Of a stretch of DNA of 64,000 nt, positions 1 to 14,000 are shown piece after piece. The first letter of the stretch is position 1; the number at the start of each line of letters is the position of its first letter. The notes beneath the pieces are model-generated. The model made no database searches. It was given only the letters and a program-made list of their open reading frames with translations, and was not told where the DNA came from. This DNA is from Puffinus mauretanicus (Eukaryota; Chordata; Aves; Procellariiformes; Procellariidae), in NCBI GenBank assembly GCA_023333565.1, contig JAJKFH010000102.1:1984001-2048000 (forward strand), in the 5' to 3' direction. A program made the translations under genes and the position numbers.

Positions 1-2110
1 TTTGCAAAAGGCTGATATATGTATATGCAGGTAACTTGAGTGCAGTTTCAAACTAAAACTTTTTTTTTCAAGGTCATGTAACGAGTTTAATCAGAGTGAG
101 GAAGAGAACCGATGTCTTAAGTCTCCCTATTCTGTGTTTTAAACATAGAGCTATTCATCCTCCTTGAAAGACTGAAATTAACAGGGAAGTTGATATATCC
201 CAGTGAGGATTAATCCTACTCAGAGCTTCATGTAGGCTCCTGTGATTTGTTTTTTCTGTTTGCTAAATGGTTTTTTCTCACATTGTCTTTTCAGTTGGAT
301 TGTTCCCCATTGAGTTAAAAATAAATGTCAAACAATATGACTTAAAGAAAAATCTGTGTGTTTCAGAACTGTCTGCTTTCCCCAGGAAATACTAGCCAAT
401 TAATAAAGCAGAACGAGGGATTTTGCCTAGGGAGCCATCATGAAATAAGAAGTATGTATAAATACATGCACAAAGAGACACATACAAACCCATTAAAAGA
501 GCATTTCATTTGGACAGGATCTACTTATCAGCGTGGAAATTTATGAGGCACTGTAGAGCATGGACAAACACAAATCATGAGGAGGATGCTATTTTGAAAG
601 GCTGATTAAGTTTTCCTTGTATATTTTTTTGCTACTGCATCAGAAAACATCATGAAGACCATGAAGCTGTTATTGGTTAAGTCTGTGCCGCAGAAGTTCT
701 GAAGCAGTCGTTTTTCCCCAAAACACTTAGGAGGATATTGTAATTCATTTATATACTGCCATGTCCATACTAGAAGAAGTTTCCCTGTGTCATATAGCTC
801 GAGTATCTCTCTCTGGCCACTTTCAATAAGAGTTTTAACTTTCTCTGTGGAGATCTGCTCTATTATCTGATTATGCTTAATATTATGATATTTTGTAATA
901 GCTAATGAGATTGCTGGCTCAGATTCAACACCAGATTTTATGTATTGACTTTGTACAAGTTGCCCGTGTTGTTTCTGTGTGATCTGTGCACATTATATGC
1001 AATGCACATTCATCTTCAGATTACCCATTCTTGTCTTAATCTTCTCCACCTAAAGGCTGCTAAGTATTCTAAGACGGAGTTATTACAGCCATGCCAGGTG
1101 GGAAAAAAGGCTTCTTAAAAGAAAGACTCACCATTACAAATGCCAAACTGTTAAAAGGAATATCTCACTCTCTGAAATCTTAGGGATTACTAGTGGCAGA
1201 GGCAATAAAAATAATCTTTAAAGCGATTTGTGAATTATTAAATAAATTTCTTTCAAACTGCTTTATTACTCATAGGAATTGTATCAATCAACAGTGAGAG
1301 CTAAATTACTAGATCAGTCAGAAAATATTGTTGCAGCTGAAGAATCAATGCTAATTGAATCATTAAGGCATTATTACATGAAACACAAATAGCTACGGAT
1401 GATAACTCTTTGCTCTGCTTGATCTATAGTCTACAAAGAAGACATAATACCAACAATTATAATGCCTGATTGTTCTCCTCCTAAGCATCATATTTTCTCA
1501 ATACAGTATTTTTCTCTATCGGTGTCATTTTACTCATAAATCTCCTACTAGTGACTTTAAAAAAAAATTTAAAAAGCTGACTTTAGATTAATGCAATACA
1601 CATTTTCTCTGTAGTTCAAAGGTCAAACTTTCTTCAGCCAGACTCCCAGTGATTGCAATGAAGTTCAGAGCTGGGGGCATTTTTTGCTTGAACTATTTTT
1701 GCACTTTTGAAGAGCCTTGTCAGTGCTGCCCTCACTATGTTGGTTGAAGTAAGGTTGGATCTGATGGAAACTTTTGACAATCTGTAGTAAGACTGACATT
1801 GATTAAGGGAACTCAGTGCCTTGGACCTCCTCTATGGGTGTGTTTTGCCCTGGTTCACTCCTCACTGACAGCCAGAAAAGTTTGCTACTAATGCAGGAGA
1901 TGAAGGATGTGTCAGTATCCTTGAATTTATTAGACTATGGTCACGTAGGATGAACAAGGATGGTGTGGTATCTTCTGATTGCTGCCCAAGCCCTCTAACA
2001 CATAAATAACTATAGTCAATTTGCTAGACTTTATTCTGTTGCTGTGAGATTCAATGAATGTTTCTCTGTCTTCTAGCTGTTGTAATATCATTGTATCATG
2101 GCTAAAGCAT
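1..2110. other. Unique AT-rich non-coding stretch
   Basis: No gene or mobile element is recognisable here. Open frames are short and have no known domain. The part around 1190-1480 is unusually rich in ATTA/TAAT-type cores and free of simple repeats, so it might be a conserved non-coding element. Nothing else stands out. Confidence 0.6.
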
Positions 2111-2119
2111 AGTGACAGT

Positions 2120-2330
2120 TAGACCAACAGCCCATGGATTACATGTGTATATATGGGTAAGAGAGAAAGTGAGTATATGTGAGTGCTGGTGCATATGTGC
2201 CAGTAGCGGTGATGAGGATAGTATTTAGGTGAGTACATGGAAGCTTGCTGAGGTAGATGGGAGTAAGAACATCTAAGTGAGAAAGAAAGTGTGTGAATAT
2301 GTAGGTTAGAGTAGGTTTGAGATGGTGTTT
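2120..2330. repeat. Degenerate GTGAG/GTATATG-rich low-complexity patch
   Basis: The words GTGAG, GAGAAAG and TATATG recur at irregular spacing, for example AAGTGAGTATATGTGAGTG near 2168-2186 and GTGAGAAAGAAAGTGTGTG near 2276-2294. The patch looks like an old, decayed simple repeat. It also explains the 90-codon open frame on the opposite strand, which is rich in Ser, His and Tyr and has no recognisable domain. Confidence 0.4.
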
Positions 2331-2399
2331 TTGTTTTGATCTTCCTACTCCCTCTTTTTTCCCATAAACAAAACAACTTTGGGTTTAACATATGTGCTT

Positions 2400-5300
2400 G
2401 CAGTCATAGCAGGATTTTGATATATGAGGCATGCTTTTTTCCCATCTTGTCCCAACAGTAAAACCTGCACCTTGTGTGCCAAAGAAACCTAGGATATTTC
2501 CAGCCTCTTCATTTCTCGTTCTTCTGGATCAGGAACATCCTTTTAGTGTGTAAGATAATTTCTCTTGCAAATTGACATCTTCTGCACTCATCAAAGGTTT
2601 GGAGTAGTGTAAGTGCATATGTATATGTGTATATATAGTGATCAGCTAAAGAGCTGTATGGAGCTGCAAAAAATAAGTCAAGGAATTACAGAACACACGA
2701 CATATTTTTTAATTCTAAAGTTCATTGGCTGCATTAAGAAGATTGATGACTAAAAGAGCTTGGTGCCAGCAAAGGCCTGGAGTGCACCTTTTGAATCTGT
2801 GTTAATGTAATTTAATGGGTAGAACAACACAGCTGCGTCACTTCTTTTTCTTTTCTGTTTTTTTCTTTCTTTTAAAGTAAACATTCTGTTTTGTATTTAT
2901 GCTGATGGCTCCGCCACAACCTTTCCAGGCGGTTTGCCTGCCAGTCCAATGTTTCAGTCAGGAAATTTATAAAGTGCTTTTTTCTTTCTCCTCCCTTTCC
3001 ACGTTTCTGCTCTTCATCAGTGCCCCAAGTCAGTGGTGGCCAAGTTCTGTAATCACAGGACTGCAGATGCTCATCATCCCAGGCTGGTGTAATATGGCAC
3101 AAGATGCAGTGGGGAGACAGCAAAACATCATGCAATCACTTTCATTCAAGCCAAAAATTATCCAATGATTTTTTCTTTCTTTTTTTTTTTTTTCCCTTCC
3201 CCCACTCCAGTTCCCAGGCCTGTATAATCCAAGACAATGCAGCATGATTGGCATACATTCACATTTCACCCAACAAAGTTCTTATCTTAACTACTGTTTG
3301 CAAAAGTTGGATTTGTCTGTTTAGCAAACAAACACCTCCACAGTAAAATAGAGCAATCGTTTTAAAGTAGCCACAGTTACAGAATAATTTTAGAGGAGAC
3401 ATTTCTGGGCATATCAGATAGTTAAGAAATAATTCCCTAGGTTGAAATTTAGCGGGGCTATCAGGCCAATAAACATGCTCTGTGAATATATGGGGCTTGT
3501 TAGGAGAGACAGAGATATGATACAAAGCCTCCTGCCGCTATTGAAAAGTGGTCCTACCTACAGCCACAAAATGCTTCAAATATAGCCAAGTTGTAGTACT
3601 AATTCACTAACAATTCTTGCAGGATTTTATTTTTTTTCTTTGGATAGTCTTATTAGTGACCTATTCGTGCCTCGTTCAGCTAGAGGTACTACTAGCTAAT
3701 ACAGTGAAAACTATATGACTGAATTGAAAAATTCACAGCCATTTGAGGTATTTAACAGTGATTTACTAGCTCATCTGTGTTGTGCATTTCCTTTTTGGGT
3801 TTCCAATAAGGACCTGTCAGCAGTTTCTTTAGACCTCTGAAGTTTATTTCATGGGTTCTGTGGCTAATCCTATGACATTATTGAGGTTTATTCCATGTTT
3901 TTAGTAGGGATAGGATTTGATCTATAAAGAACGGAAACATCTTTTAAAAGGGAAAGAAAGTATCCTAAGATCTCGTTCGGGTTTGTTACAGGGGAAAAGC
4001 TCTAATATACAGAAAAGTGAGCCCAAGGATAAAATGGAAAGAAGGTCCTGCTCATGAATACTTGAAGAGTCTAAAAATACCATAAACAACAACTAAGGAT
4101 AAAGATGCAGAAATCCACAAAATCTTTTCCATCATTGGTGATTGTGACAAATCTCAAATCCCAAGTTTCTTCTACAAGTATGATTCAAGACCTTCCTGGC
4201 TCTAAAGCTTATTAATTTCTCTTACTAAAATAAGTATATTTCCCAGTTGATTTTAAGAGGTTTTATTCCCTCCTGCAGTGCTTCGTGTTTGAATAGCAGG
4301 GCTCGGAAGTATTTTCTCTGTTTGTATGTGAAAAAGGGGAAAAACAACTAAGAGGAGTGAGATGTGCTTACCAAGAACACTGAAACTAAGTTCTGTTTTG
4401 GAGCTGCACCTTCAGAATGTCACTCCATGCTCATATTTCAAATGCGGCACTTAAACCATCCTTAATATCATTCACATGAGAGCTGCTGGGAGGATTCAGT
4501 CCTCACACGCAGGTAAAGCTAGACATGGTCTTGCCTCCTAATGAAGCCTAACTTTGTGAACTTAATACTATTCCATTCCCCTTGCTGCCTAGCTTCTGTT
4601 CAAAAGATACATCATCTGCTGATTCCTGCCTCTAGAGGTGTACACTGCTAGAATTGGGTTTGACACATATCTGGATGATGGCTAGCAGAGGACATACGAA
4701 TCTAAGAAATGTTCAGAACAGAAAAAGGCCATGTTTTTCTCTATTTCTGTTTTTACCCTGCTTTCCTGATTTTTTATCCTGTCCCTTGGTTCTCCTCCAA
4801 AAATAAATCTGGACATTCCTTCAGTTTCTGAAATGCTTTGATTTTAAAGGCTTCTTCCAGCAAGTAAAGTCAGCTCCCTAGAGTAAATCCTGAACAAATT
4901 CTCAAAGAAAACAGGTATTGAAATTTTTCAGTGTCAGATTCTCAGAATCTCTTAGACTGCGAACACATCACATAGGCCATCCAAACAAAATCTGGCCTGA
5001 ATCCAAACCTAGTTTCTAGGTAGTTTGAAAATAGTTGTTGAATTCTCCCACCATTTTTATTTGGGTGGGCAGGTTCTGGTCAGTTATTCCATGTGACCTT
5101 GCATGTCATCCTTCACTGCAAGATTTCTCCTACTCTTAAAAAAGCTGTTGACTGGGATCAGTGGCAGCAACAGACTTTCTGCTCAGTCTAGTGCCAGTGA
5201 TCAGCTGTGTTGGGGTCTGATGAAGCTAAGATGAACATAATGAGGTCTGTCTGGAAAGTGCCCTTTGGCTCGGAGGTGTGCAGCTTGTTGGTGATGGTTT

Positions 5301-7960
5301 GAGAGGAATGTTTTGAATGGATCATAAATGGAAAATAAATTTACTGAACTGGGCTTGATGATTTGGTAATGAAATATTCAGATTGGCTTCACTGTTATGG
5401 AGAGCTAGTAGGAAGCATTGACTCTCCATTTGTTTCCTGTGACTGCCCTGTTCTGTGTCCTGTAAGCTGTGAATGATCTGTGCAGCTTTGTCCCTTCCTA
5501 GCTGCAGCTGTATTACAGCAGCAGCAGAGGACAATCCAGCGGCTCTCTCTTCTGCACCCTACTTCCTTCCCAGGTTGTGGAAGTCAAAGGAAGAGCATCA
5601 CCTGTATCTTCCTTGGGGCAGTGGTGCCTCTGCCAAAATGCAGTTCCCTTTCTCCTCCAGAGACACCTAGAGCAGCTAAGGATAGGGGAAAAAAGGAGAA
5701 CAGACTGATAATAGAAAATGTGAGATATTGGAAGCAGTTCAGTTTGGTTTAGTCAGACCAATAGCTGAAAACGCAACCGGTCTGCAAACCGTATCCTGAG
5801 TGCCCTACCTTCTACTGCTGCTGGCCCCTGTCCACAGAGGTCTGCCCAAGTGCTCAAGTTAGTAGGGAACTCCTCCGTCCTCCATACTTTGGACCCAGCC
5901 TTCTGTGTGTGTTTGTCTTTGCGGGCTCCCTTGCTTTGCCCCTGCTTCCTGCGTCCTTCTCCCAAGCTGGGTGATACTGTGATATACTCTCTCTGTCCCT
6001 GAATCTCGATGGCAATCTTGGTAGAGAGTATAGCAGCCCTCAGGCTGCTCTAACTTGACCCTGTTAGCTGTGACTTGTAAGGGCTCACAGACTATGTGGC
6101 ATACAGCATGCTGCAATTATTTTCTTCCCCTCTGCTTGCTGCAGCTCAGACCCCTGGCTGGCTGGACGCCGGCCAGGGCAATTCTCTGCCTGCTGGTGGC
6201 TTCCTTGTTTAAATACTGTTCTCAGTGGAAGAGCAGTTTGGTGGTAGAGAATCTGTCCCAAAGCATTTGCTGTGAGCTTTCCAAATCAGTTCTTTTAATA
6301 CTCACCGTGAATTGAGAGCTTCTGCTTTTTTACAGGATGGTATGACAGTGCATCATATTGATGTTGGGACATTGAGATGCCTCGTTATGCAGAGCTGCAT
6401 TTGCTGTCTTTGTTACTGAGTGAATATGTAGTTGGATATTGGTCACAATCCTCAAACTTTCCAATAGTTTTTGCTTTGCTTGAAAATGGATCCTGTGACA
6501 GTATTAATTAAAACTTACAGGTTTCAATAATTTAGGTACAGATTCTGCCTTCAGCTATCTGTGTACTTTTCACAAACAAGTTAAGAGCTCTGTGTTTATT
6601 TTAGATCCATCTGTCCTCATCTTCCTTTGATTTTTCAGAAAGGCAACTGCTATTGAAATTCAGTGCAAATATAAGGAAGAGAAAAATATAGAAACCTTCT
6701 TTAAAATTCAGCTCTGGATAAGGCCCTGAGTTTTCCCCTTCTCAGATTTTACCGGGGCACCCCTTACTTGCAGAGGCTTAGCTCCTACAATCCTGTCTCA
6801 GGAAAGATTCAGATTTAAATTTTAACACTCCTGAGCTATTTTGAAATCTAAAAGCACCTAAAATGGCTCAGGCAGAGTCTCCATTTCAGGATAATCATCC
6901 ACACATTTTGCATTCCTCCTCAGATTGTTTATGCTGAACATTTTCTTAATCTCACTCACTGTAGTGCCATCTTCTTTGTAAGAAATAATAAATCAAGCTC
7001 GTGATGTTTCTCCTCTGCCCCCCACCTTTAGTCCAAGGCTCGTGCAAGACCCAGCCGTGGTGATGGTGCAGGAATGCCTGGAATCCCTCTGATCTGTTTC
7101 CAAGGAACATTTCCCCATGGCATGGCCGATGAGCAAGAAAACTTTCCTTTGTTACAAAGCTGAAGCCCTTCCTCCACTCACACTCCTCTATATATTTAGC
7201 TTCTAGCTGCAAGCAAAGAGTTGGGTCCTTAGTACCATAGAAACAGGTGATGTATGTTGCTAGTTGGCATCCTACATAGGAAATAGATCATAATGGAAAG
7301 GTGGTGGCGCTACCTGATGAATGAGAGGTTTTTTTTTTTTACTGGCACAAATTCTGTTATCTGCCTGCAGGCTTTACTCTGTCTGATGAGCGTTACCAGT
7401 GATGCTCAGCCTGTGCCTTTGATCTTTGAACATTAACGAAAGGGGAGCGTGAGGCGAGGAGTAACGGCAGATGATACTTCTCGCCCACAGCATTAAAGTC
7501 GGAAAGTAATGCTGTGTTATGCCCATGGAGGGGGAAAAGACTGACGGATTTTTGAATATTCATCTGTACTTCTATGCGAGTGAAATATTTGAGATAGTTA
7601 GATGATGGAAAATTCAACTGATACAATTAGAAGAAAATCTAGGTCCAGGCCTTAAGTAAAGTTTAAAGGTGTGATGAAGATTAGGCTTCTACATCTTTCA
7701 TCCCAGATGGGGAGCTACTGAGATCAGTGCTTTTTAAAACTTCACTGCCTTTCTAAATATTTAAATATGAGTTAGAAGCTTATTTTCAGAAACCTGGTTA
7801 TTGAAACATGTAGCACAGTGATATAAACATTTTTCTTAGTCCTCCTTTTAATAAAGATGGCACTGTTTTGCAGATCTTCAAATTATCTACAAAGTCCAAA
7901 ACAAACTTCCTCAAGTACTTCACTGTCTTTAATACATAAAGCCATATCACATCCTTGTTA
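2400..7960. other. Unique non-coding stretch
   Basis: No gene is recognised. A long pyrimidine tract at about 3166-3210 ends in CCACTCCAG and resembles a splice acceptor. An AATAAA follows at 3468-3473, so a terminal exon cannot be excluded (see findings). A short poly-T lies at about 7330-7340. The rest shows no repeat or motif I can name. Confidence 0.55.
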
Positions 7961-7970
7961 ACCAAGCTAA

Positions 7971-8050
7971 TATTATTACTTCTGTTTTAAGAATGAGGAA
8001 CAGAATGATTAAGATGATTGGCCAAAGCTGCTGAGAAAGTCTGCGGTAAT
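7971..8050 (-). repeat. MIR-like SINE remnant
   Basis: Read on the plus strand, the segment runs TATTATTACTTCTGTTTTAA, then GAATGAGGAACAGAATGATTAAG, then TTGGCCAAAGCTGC. This follows the order of the reverse-complemented MIR core: a TTATT..TTTTACAGATGAGGAA-type block, then GAGGTTAAG, then a TTGCCCAAGGTCAC-type block. The match is by eye and diverged, as expected for an ancient amniote SINE. Both ends are approximate. Confidence 0.5.
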
Positions 8051-8059
8051 GCTTCAAAC

Positions 8060-11000
8060 AAGAAGAAATCTTGGCTATCAATCAATTTTATTTTTTTTAT
8101 GTCTTTGGTTGTCTCTAGCTTTAGAGTATTCTAAATGGTAGAACTTCTTGAAAAACTATTATTTGTTTTATTTGAAAGAACTACAAGTGAAATTATTTTA
8201 TTCCTTTTTTTCAAATGGAAATTTTAATTGCATTTACAAGTATAAAACCCAGGACTATTTTAGAGTTTTCTCCTTTTCCTTGTTAGCTACTGAACACTTT
8301 TTTTAACTAAGAAACAGAGAAAATGAAAGGAAGTAGAAAACTAAGTTTAGGAATTTGGTAGCAAGGATGGGTAACTCCTCATACTTGGGCAATGGAAAAA
8401 ATCTAGGGGAAAATTTTAAAGCTTAGAAAATTAATAACTTTCTCTTACTCAGTTTGCATTCTTCTGATGATGAAAGAAAATTTGAAAGTTTCTTCTGTTT
8501 TTTTCTTATATTAAACTTTCTTTTTCTTACAGGGAAGTTAATTGATAAAAAATAGTGAAAAGGCATTTAAATTCCCTCTTTCCAAAAGTGAAAAATGTAA
8601 TTATAAAGAAAATGTTTTCTAAAAACAAGCACACTGAATAAAATTAGGTTTTCAAACAAAATAACACATTCCTTTTTTATGAAACTTTTTTTTTTTAGCT
8701 GAAGTCTCAGGCCTCTGTCTAAATCAGGGAATTTGATTTTAAAGTTATAAATTCTGTTTCAGATAATTAAAATTTTCACTAAGCATTGCCTTTCTATCAA
8801 TATTTTGTCCAATATATATTGTTGGGTCTTAGCTTTGGCGGACAAATGTTCACACAATGAAAGAACGGTATACAAAAGAGTTTCATTTAAAAGCTTTAGT
8901 TTAGCTGCATTGAAAGTGGTGTCATACCCATGGATTTATTTTTGTAATGGATCTTAGAAATCAAGTGGTTTTCAGGGGAATGAGGGACCAGAGAGTTCTA
9001 TATGGGGAACTAGTTGAGAATCTTTACGCTATATCCACAAACGTACCCGCTACATGTGTGAGCCATAGTAGTGAGTTTTCCATATCTAAGCTCACCAGAG
9101 GAAACAGTAAATTAAATAAATTATTGAAATTTGGGGCACTATTAGCCCAAAACAATCTAGAATCAAACTACTGAAAAATGTACTTTTATTTGTGCTGAAT
9201 TTGGTAAAAAATTTCAATTTTAAGAAATGAAAAAAAATCAGTTACAGTCAAAATATTTCATTCTTTTCAAAACAGATTTGTATGTATTTTGATATATAAA
9301 ATGATAGGAAACATTTCACCCAACTTGAAATAAGTTTTCAACTTTTCATTTTGCTGGGGAAAAAAGAAGAAAAAAAAGTTGTTTCTCATTTTACCCCAGT
9401 AAATATTTGTTTAGCTCTAAGGAGAAGTCTGCTTTCCCTATATTAGAAAAAAATCTGAATTAGAATACAAGATCCACAGTGTAACTTCACTGTCTCCCGA
9501 TACCTCTCTTTTCCAATCTTGTTGAGATTTTCTGCCTTGTACACCTATCCATGCTTTCTGCTTTCCTATGTACCTTTACGTAGTTATACGTATAACCAGC
9601 AGGGCAGCTGCAGGCAGGGCATTAAAACAAGGCATTAAAAGTTTTTCACCACGTCAGATCCTCACCGTCTTCATTTTGTTGCCTGTTGTGGCCAGTCAGA
9701 ACTTCATGGTAATGGCTGAGAACATCTTGCAGTAAAACCGACTGCTGCTCCAACAGCACAAACCACATGAGTTAAATGAGGCTCTGTCTCGTATCGATGC
9801 AAATGGAAGGGCTATTGCACACCCATAAAAAATTTGGGTTCTATTCAACAGAAAGCAATGGTGTAACATACGCATTAAGAGCCAATTAAAGACAGTGTCA
9901 TTATAAGCAATCTTCTTGTTGGATAGCTAACACAGCTCTGTGACTCTGTCTTATCCTCTTATGTTACATTGAAAACCTGATTATTCTGCTGCCAAAGGAT
10001 AAAATGCTCTGTAATTTAGTCCATTTTGTCTTATGTCTCAAGTGCCAGCGCCTGGCTGCCACCTTTTTTATGATATTTGGAGTTCTGCGTATATGGCCTG
10101 TTCAAAATCAAAAGCACGCCCATTTCAATAAGTGATAAAATAGTTCCTTGGGCTAGGTAATCTAAGTGCTCTCCCAGCTTTAAGGGTTTCATTTTACACA
10201 CATGTAAAAATAGTGTTAAATAAGAATTTATTAAAATGAGCTCACAATCATTTCCAAGAATCGATGTGCTCACGCCACTGAAGTAGTGGAACGCACAGCT
10301 TTGTACCTGGTCATGCATTTATATAGCTATCTGAGCAGGAACTCATCTTCTCCCAGTTTGCTTAGGTGTAAAAACAAAACTTGAGGTGGGGAATGTAGGA
10401 GCCATATGTTCCCTCGTCATAAATTTTGTTTTAATTTTGTCCATCTTAATTTACATCTTTAATGGAAAAGGTTTCTGGGGGCTTGCATGGAGCTTCCAGA
10501 CAGAAGAAGAGGGAAACCAGAGATTCAGGTTCCATCTCTGTCTTCTGAGGACTATGTACTCAAACCTGGGTCTCTCATATGCATGTTAACTGCTATAATC
10601 ACAAGAATTACTGCAGGAAGGGGCTCTGTTTTGTTCTAATCTGAGCCAAACAAAAAAAGGAAGAAATACGAGAAGTTTCCATGAAATAGAATTGATACTT
10701 TCCAGCTCTCCTGGTTAGAAGATGGAAGAGAATGTCTTATGATATTAGAAAAGTTCACTTATATTTAAACATGACATAGAAATGATGCGGAGGGATCATG
10801 AACAATACCTCGTGTAAACATCATGGACTCTATAGCTAGTTTTGTAGCTCCGAACCGTGAAAGTTTCTAAGAAATTTCAAATACATTTTTAGTTCCGTAA
10901 GGAAGTTCCACTGTTTCTCTTAGAAGAAAGGAAAATGTTTGGTCAGGGAGCAAAAAAATAGGGAGGGATATGGAATAACGGCCCTTTCAAAAGTCCAAAA

Positions 11001-14000
11001 ATAAACATTTCTGTTCACTATGCTCTCAAAAGGCATGTGCTCACACAATCTAACAAACGCTGCTTTGGGAGAGTTAGCAAATGAGGACATTTGTGTGGCA
11101 AGCTTATATTTTTTGGCCCAGCTTCTGCTTTGGCACCTGTTTGACCTGGCAATTTAAGCTCCTTTCTGAAAAATGGGGTTTGTCTGTTAACTATAATGGA
11201 AATTGGAATCTCAGTGGGAATTTGTGATCCCCGATGCTTGTAAACAGCCTTTGTCCTTCCACGTATGTCCTCCTAAACCCTGTAGAATTTAAGAAGTACA
11301 GAAGCCTCCTAAGCAATGACTCGTGCCATTTCACTGACTTTTCTTCTATCACCACAAATAACAATAAAAGCAGTGAAATGAAAGCTGTAACAAGCTGCTG
11401 CTTTGTCATAATAGCTTGGAAGTACTTCACCCATAGTTAGTATGCACCTGGTGCACTCTCGGATAAACACCCCAAGCAGGGACCAGAATAAAAAATATAT
11501 CCAAATATGTATCTGAAAACACCACAAATTATCCTTGACATTTATAGGATCCTGGCTACACTATATGTGTGTTCCCCATGTCTGGAATGTGTTGGCTGTT
11601 GGTCATATTGCTTTGAATCTCATCTTTCCTAGAGCTTTCAAAAAAAATGTCTTCCTGCGGCTCTGGGAAAGGTAAAGAGGAATAGGGATATTTGTTTCTA
11701 GATGAATTGTTTCTAGGAATAGGCATAATTGTTTCTAGATAATGACAAAATTCAGTGCCAGGGATCTGTATCTCATATCTCCTTTACATTTCAATTTTCA
11801 GTTACTTTGTAAGAATTAGGAGCAATTTCTGAATAATATAGGGAGAGCACGGTTGGATTTGCCACCCTGAATCATGTTGTTGGTTCCTCAAGTCTAATAC
11901 CTTTACCTGGGAGTGGCCATCATTTGAGGCATCAGAGGAACATAAAAAACCCCCCCAGCATTCCAGGGATGTGGTGATCTTTCTGGGGTGAGGAATGAGA
12001 TTCCTGTTCCCACAAAAGTGCATTTTGGACACTTGATAATAGCTTGCATTGTTCCAGATGTTATTGATAAACTTATCCAACTCTACTGCATATCTTTTGG
12101 CCTCCTCTTGTGATGAATTAATTTCTCAAGTTTAGTATAGAAAGAGTAGGAGAAAATACTTCTAAGTTTCTTTTAAATTTACTGAATTTTAATTTTAAAA
12201 TGGTGTTAGGAGTTGTATAGTTCCTTCTAATTTTTCTCATGTCTGCAGTTATACCTGTCTTTGCATCCTCTACTTCAAAATATATTAAGTTGAACTCTAG
12301 ATCTGGATCAGTTTGGATCAGAACTATGGATTTGGATTAGTAGGCTTTCTTCCTTGTAGACTTGCGTACTTTGTTCCATGCTTCTGTTTTCAGTGCCCTT
12401 CCTGACTGCACTTTTGGACTAGTTTGGCTGCCTTATATTATTATTAAATCTCTGTATTTCAGTTTATAGTTCTAATTTAGGTACCAAATAGATTATTTAA
12501 TGTCTAGAGACCTTTAAGCTCTTGTATATGTTTATTAGCGTTTGGTGTAGACCAGACAATTTAGAATAAGAAAACCTCAGCAGGAACCAAAGTGTAGCAT
12601 AGTCTTTTACAGTTAGTACTCTGTTGTTTCACCTCTCTTTCCTCCTTCTTGGAAGGTCATGTTACAGTATTAAGTGCAAATTTCAATGTAGTGTTTCTAT
12701 ATAATGGTTTTCAAGCTGTTGTATTTTCCATATTGTCCTTTGCTTAGTGATTTGGTTGTGTCCTATGAACAGAATGACTTAGATGTGTTGTATTGACTAT
12801 AGACTTGATTATGGCAAAAGTGTCAATCTGAGAAGTAGTTCAGCCCTTTTTGAAAATATTTTTTCAGGCTTCTGCAGGTTATTTAATGAGCCAAGCAGAA
12901 GTGGCTAGCTGACTCACAGAATCTCCTCAGCCAATGTTCGTAGCCAACCTAAGGCCTATATATCACACCCACCCCACTTATAATGCTCATAGTAGAGCTA
13001 AAGAAGTGCAAGGGCTCAAGCTTTATGCTAGGCTTCCACACAGGGAATTCATCTCATCGTCCCACTCAAAAGGAAACTTGCATTAGCACATCCAGTAACC
13101 TCTTTAATGACATTACAACGTATGAGTTAATTTTAAAAGATTTAAAAACTGTCTAATTTTCTGTAAAAGTCTCTGTGTCTATGGAAGGATGTGTTAAGCA
13201 CTGTATCATCTGAATTACGTTTTCCACATCCTGCAGAATCACTGTCAGTCGTTTCAGAGTATAAGAATATCATTTACATAAGCTTTTGTCCATTCATAAA
13301 ATCTGATAACAGGAGTCTTGACTAATGTTTTAATACACAAATAAAGGGTCAGCTTGACCTCAGGTTAACAAAAAAATTCCATGTTCACTTTGTTGCTGTA
13401 AATATTTCTAAAAAGAAATAATTTAATATCTCTAAAGGTAAAAAGACTTTTTCAAACAAGAATATTTTTGATAAATACTCTTTTTTGTACAGACATGTCT
13501 TTTAAAATATTTTGGCAGTTAGTAATTCCCAGGACCACAAATCACTTCCAAAACTCAGCCAAATAATTTAGTTCTTACATAGCACAATGTCTTAGTCCAT
13601 CAGGGTTGAATGCCCTTAGCAAATACTACGGCTTTGTTGGACTGAAAAAAATGAACAAGTTGGAAAACCAACAGTGTTGAAAACTGCTGGATCCCAGACT
13701 GGGAAAATAATATTCCCATTAGCATATTCAGTTGACTACAACAGTTGGGTAGACTTTCAGGTCATAGAAGTATCTCTCTGCTGATCATAAAATGATACAG
13801 GACGTATATTTGTGAAATTTTGTATGCATCTCCTCAGCTAGTACTTTTTCAGCTGAAAAAATGGGACAAAAAAAAAAAAAATCTGAGTTCACTGTCTACA
13901 TTGTGACAGACAAAATAAATGAATCATGCCTTACAATTAAGTGATGGGCCCCAGGTTTCCTGTGTGACATGAATAAATCCATGCAATTGTCACAATGCTC

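Noticed and set aside
7297..7311. CTCF-like GTGGTGGCGCT motif
   Set aside because: Only the right half of the core fits; the CCASYAG half has several mismatches.
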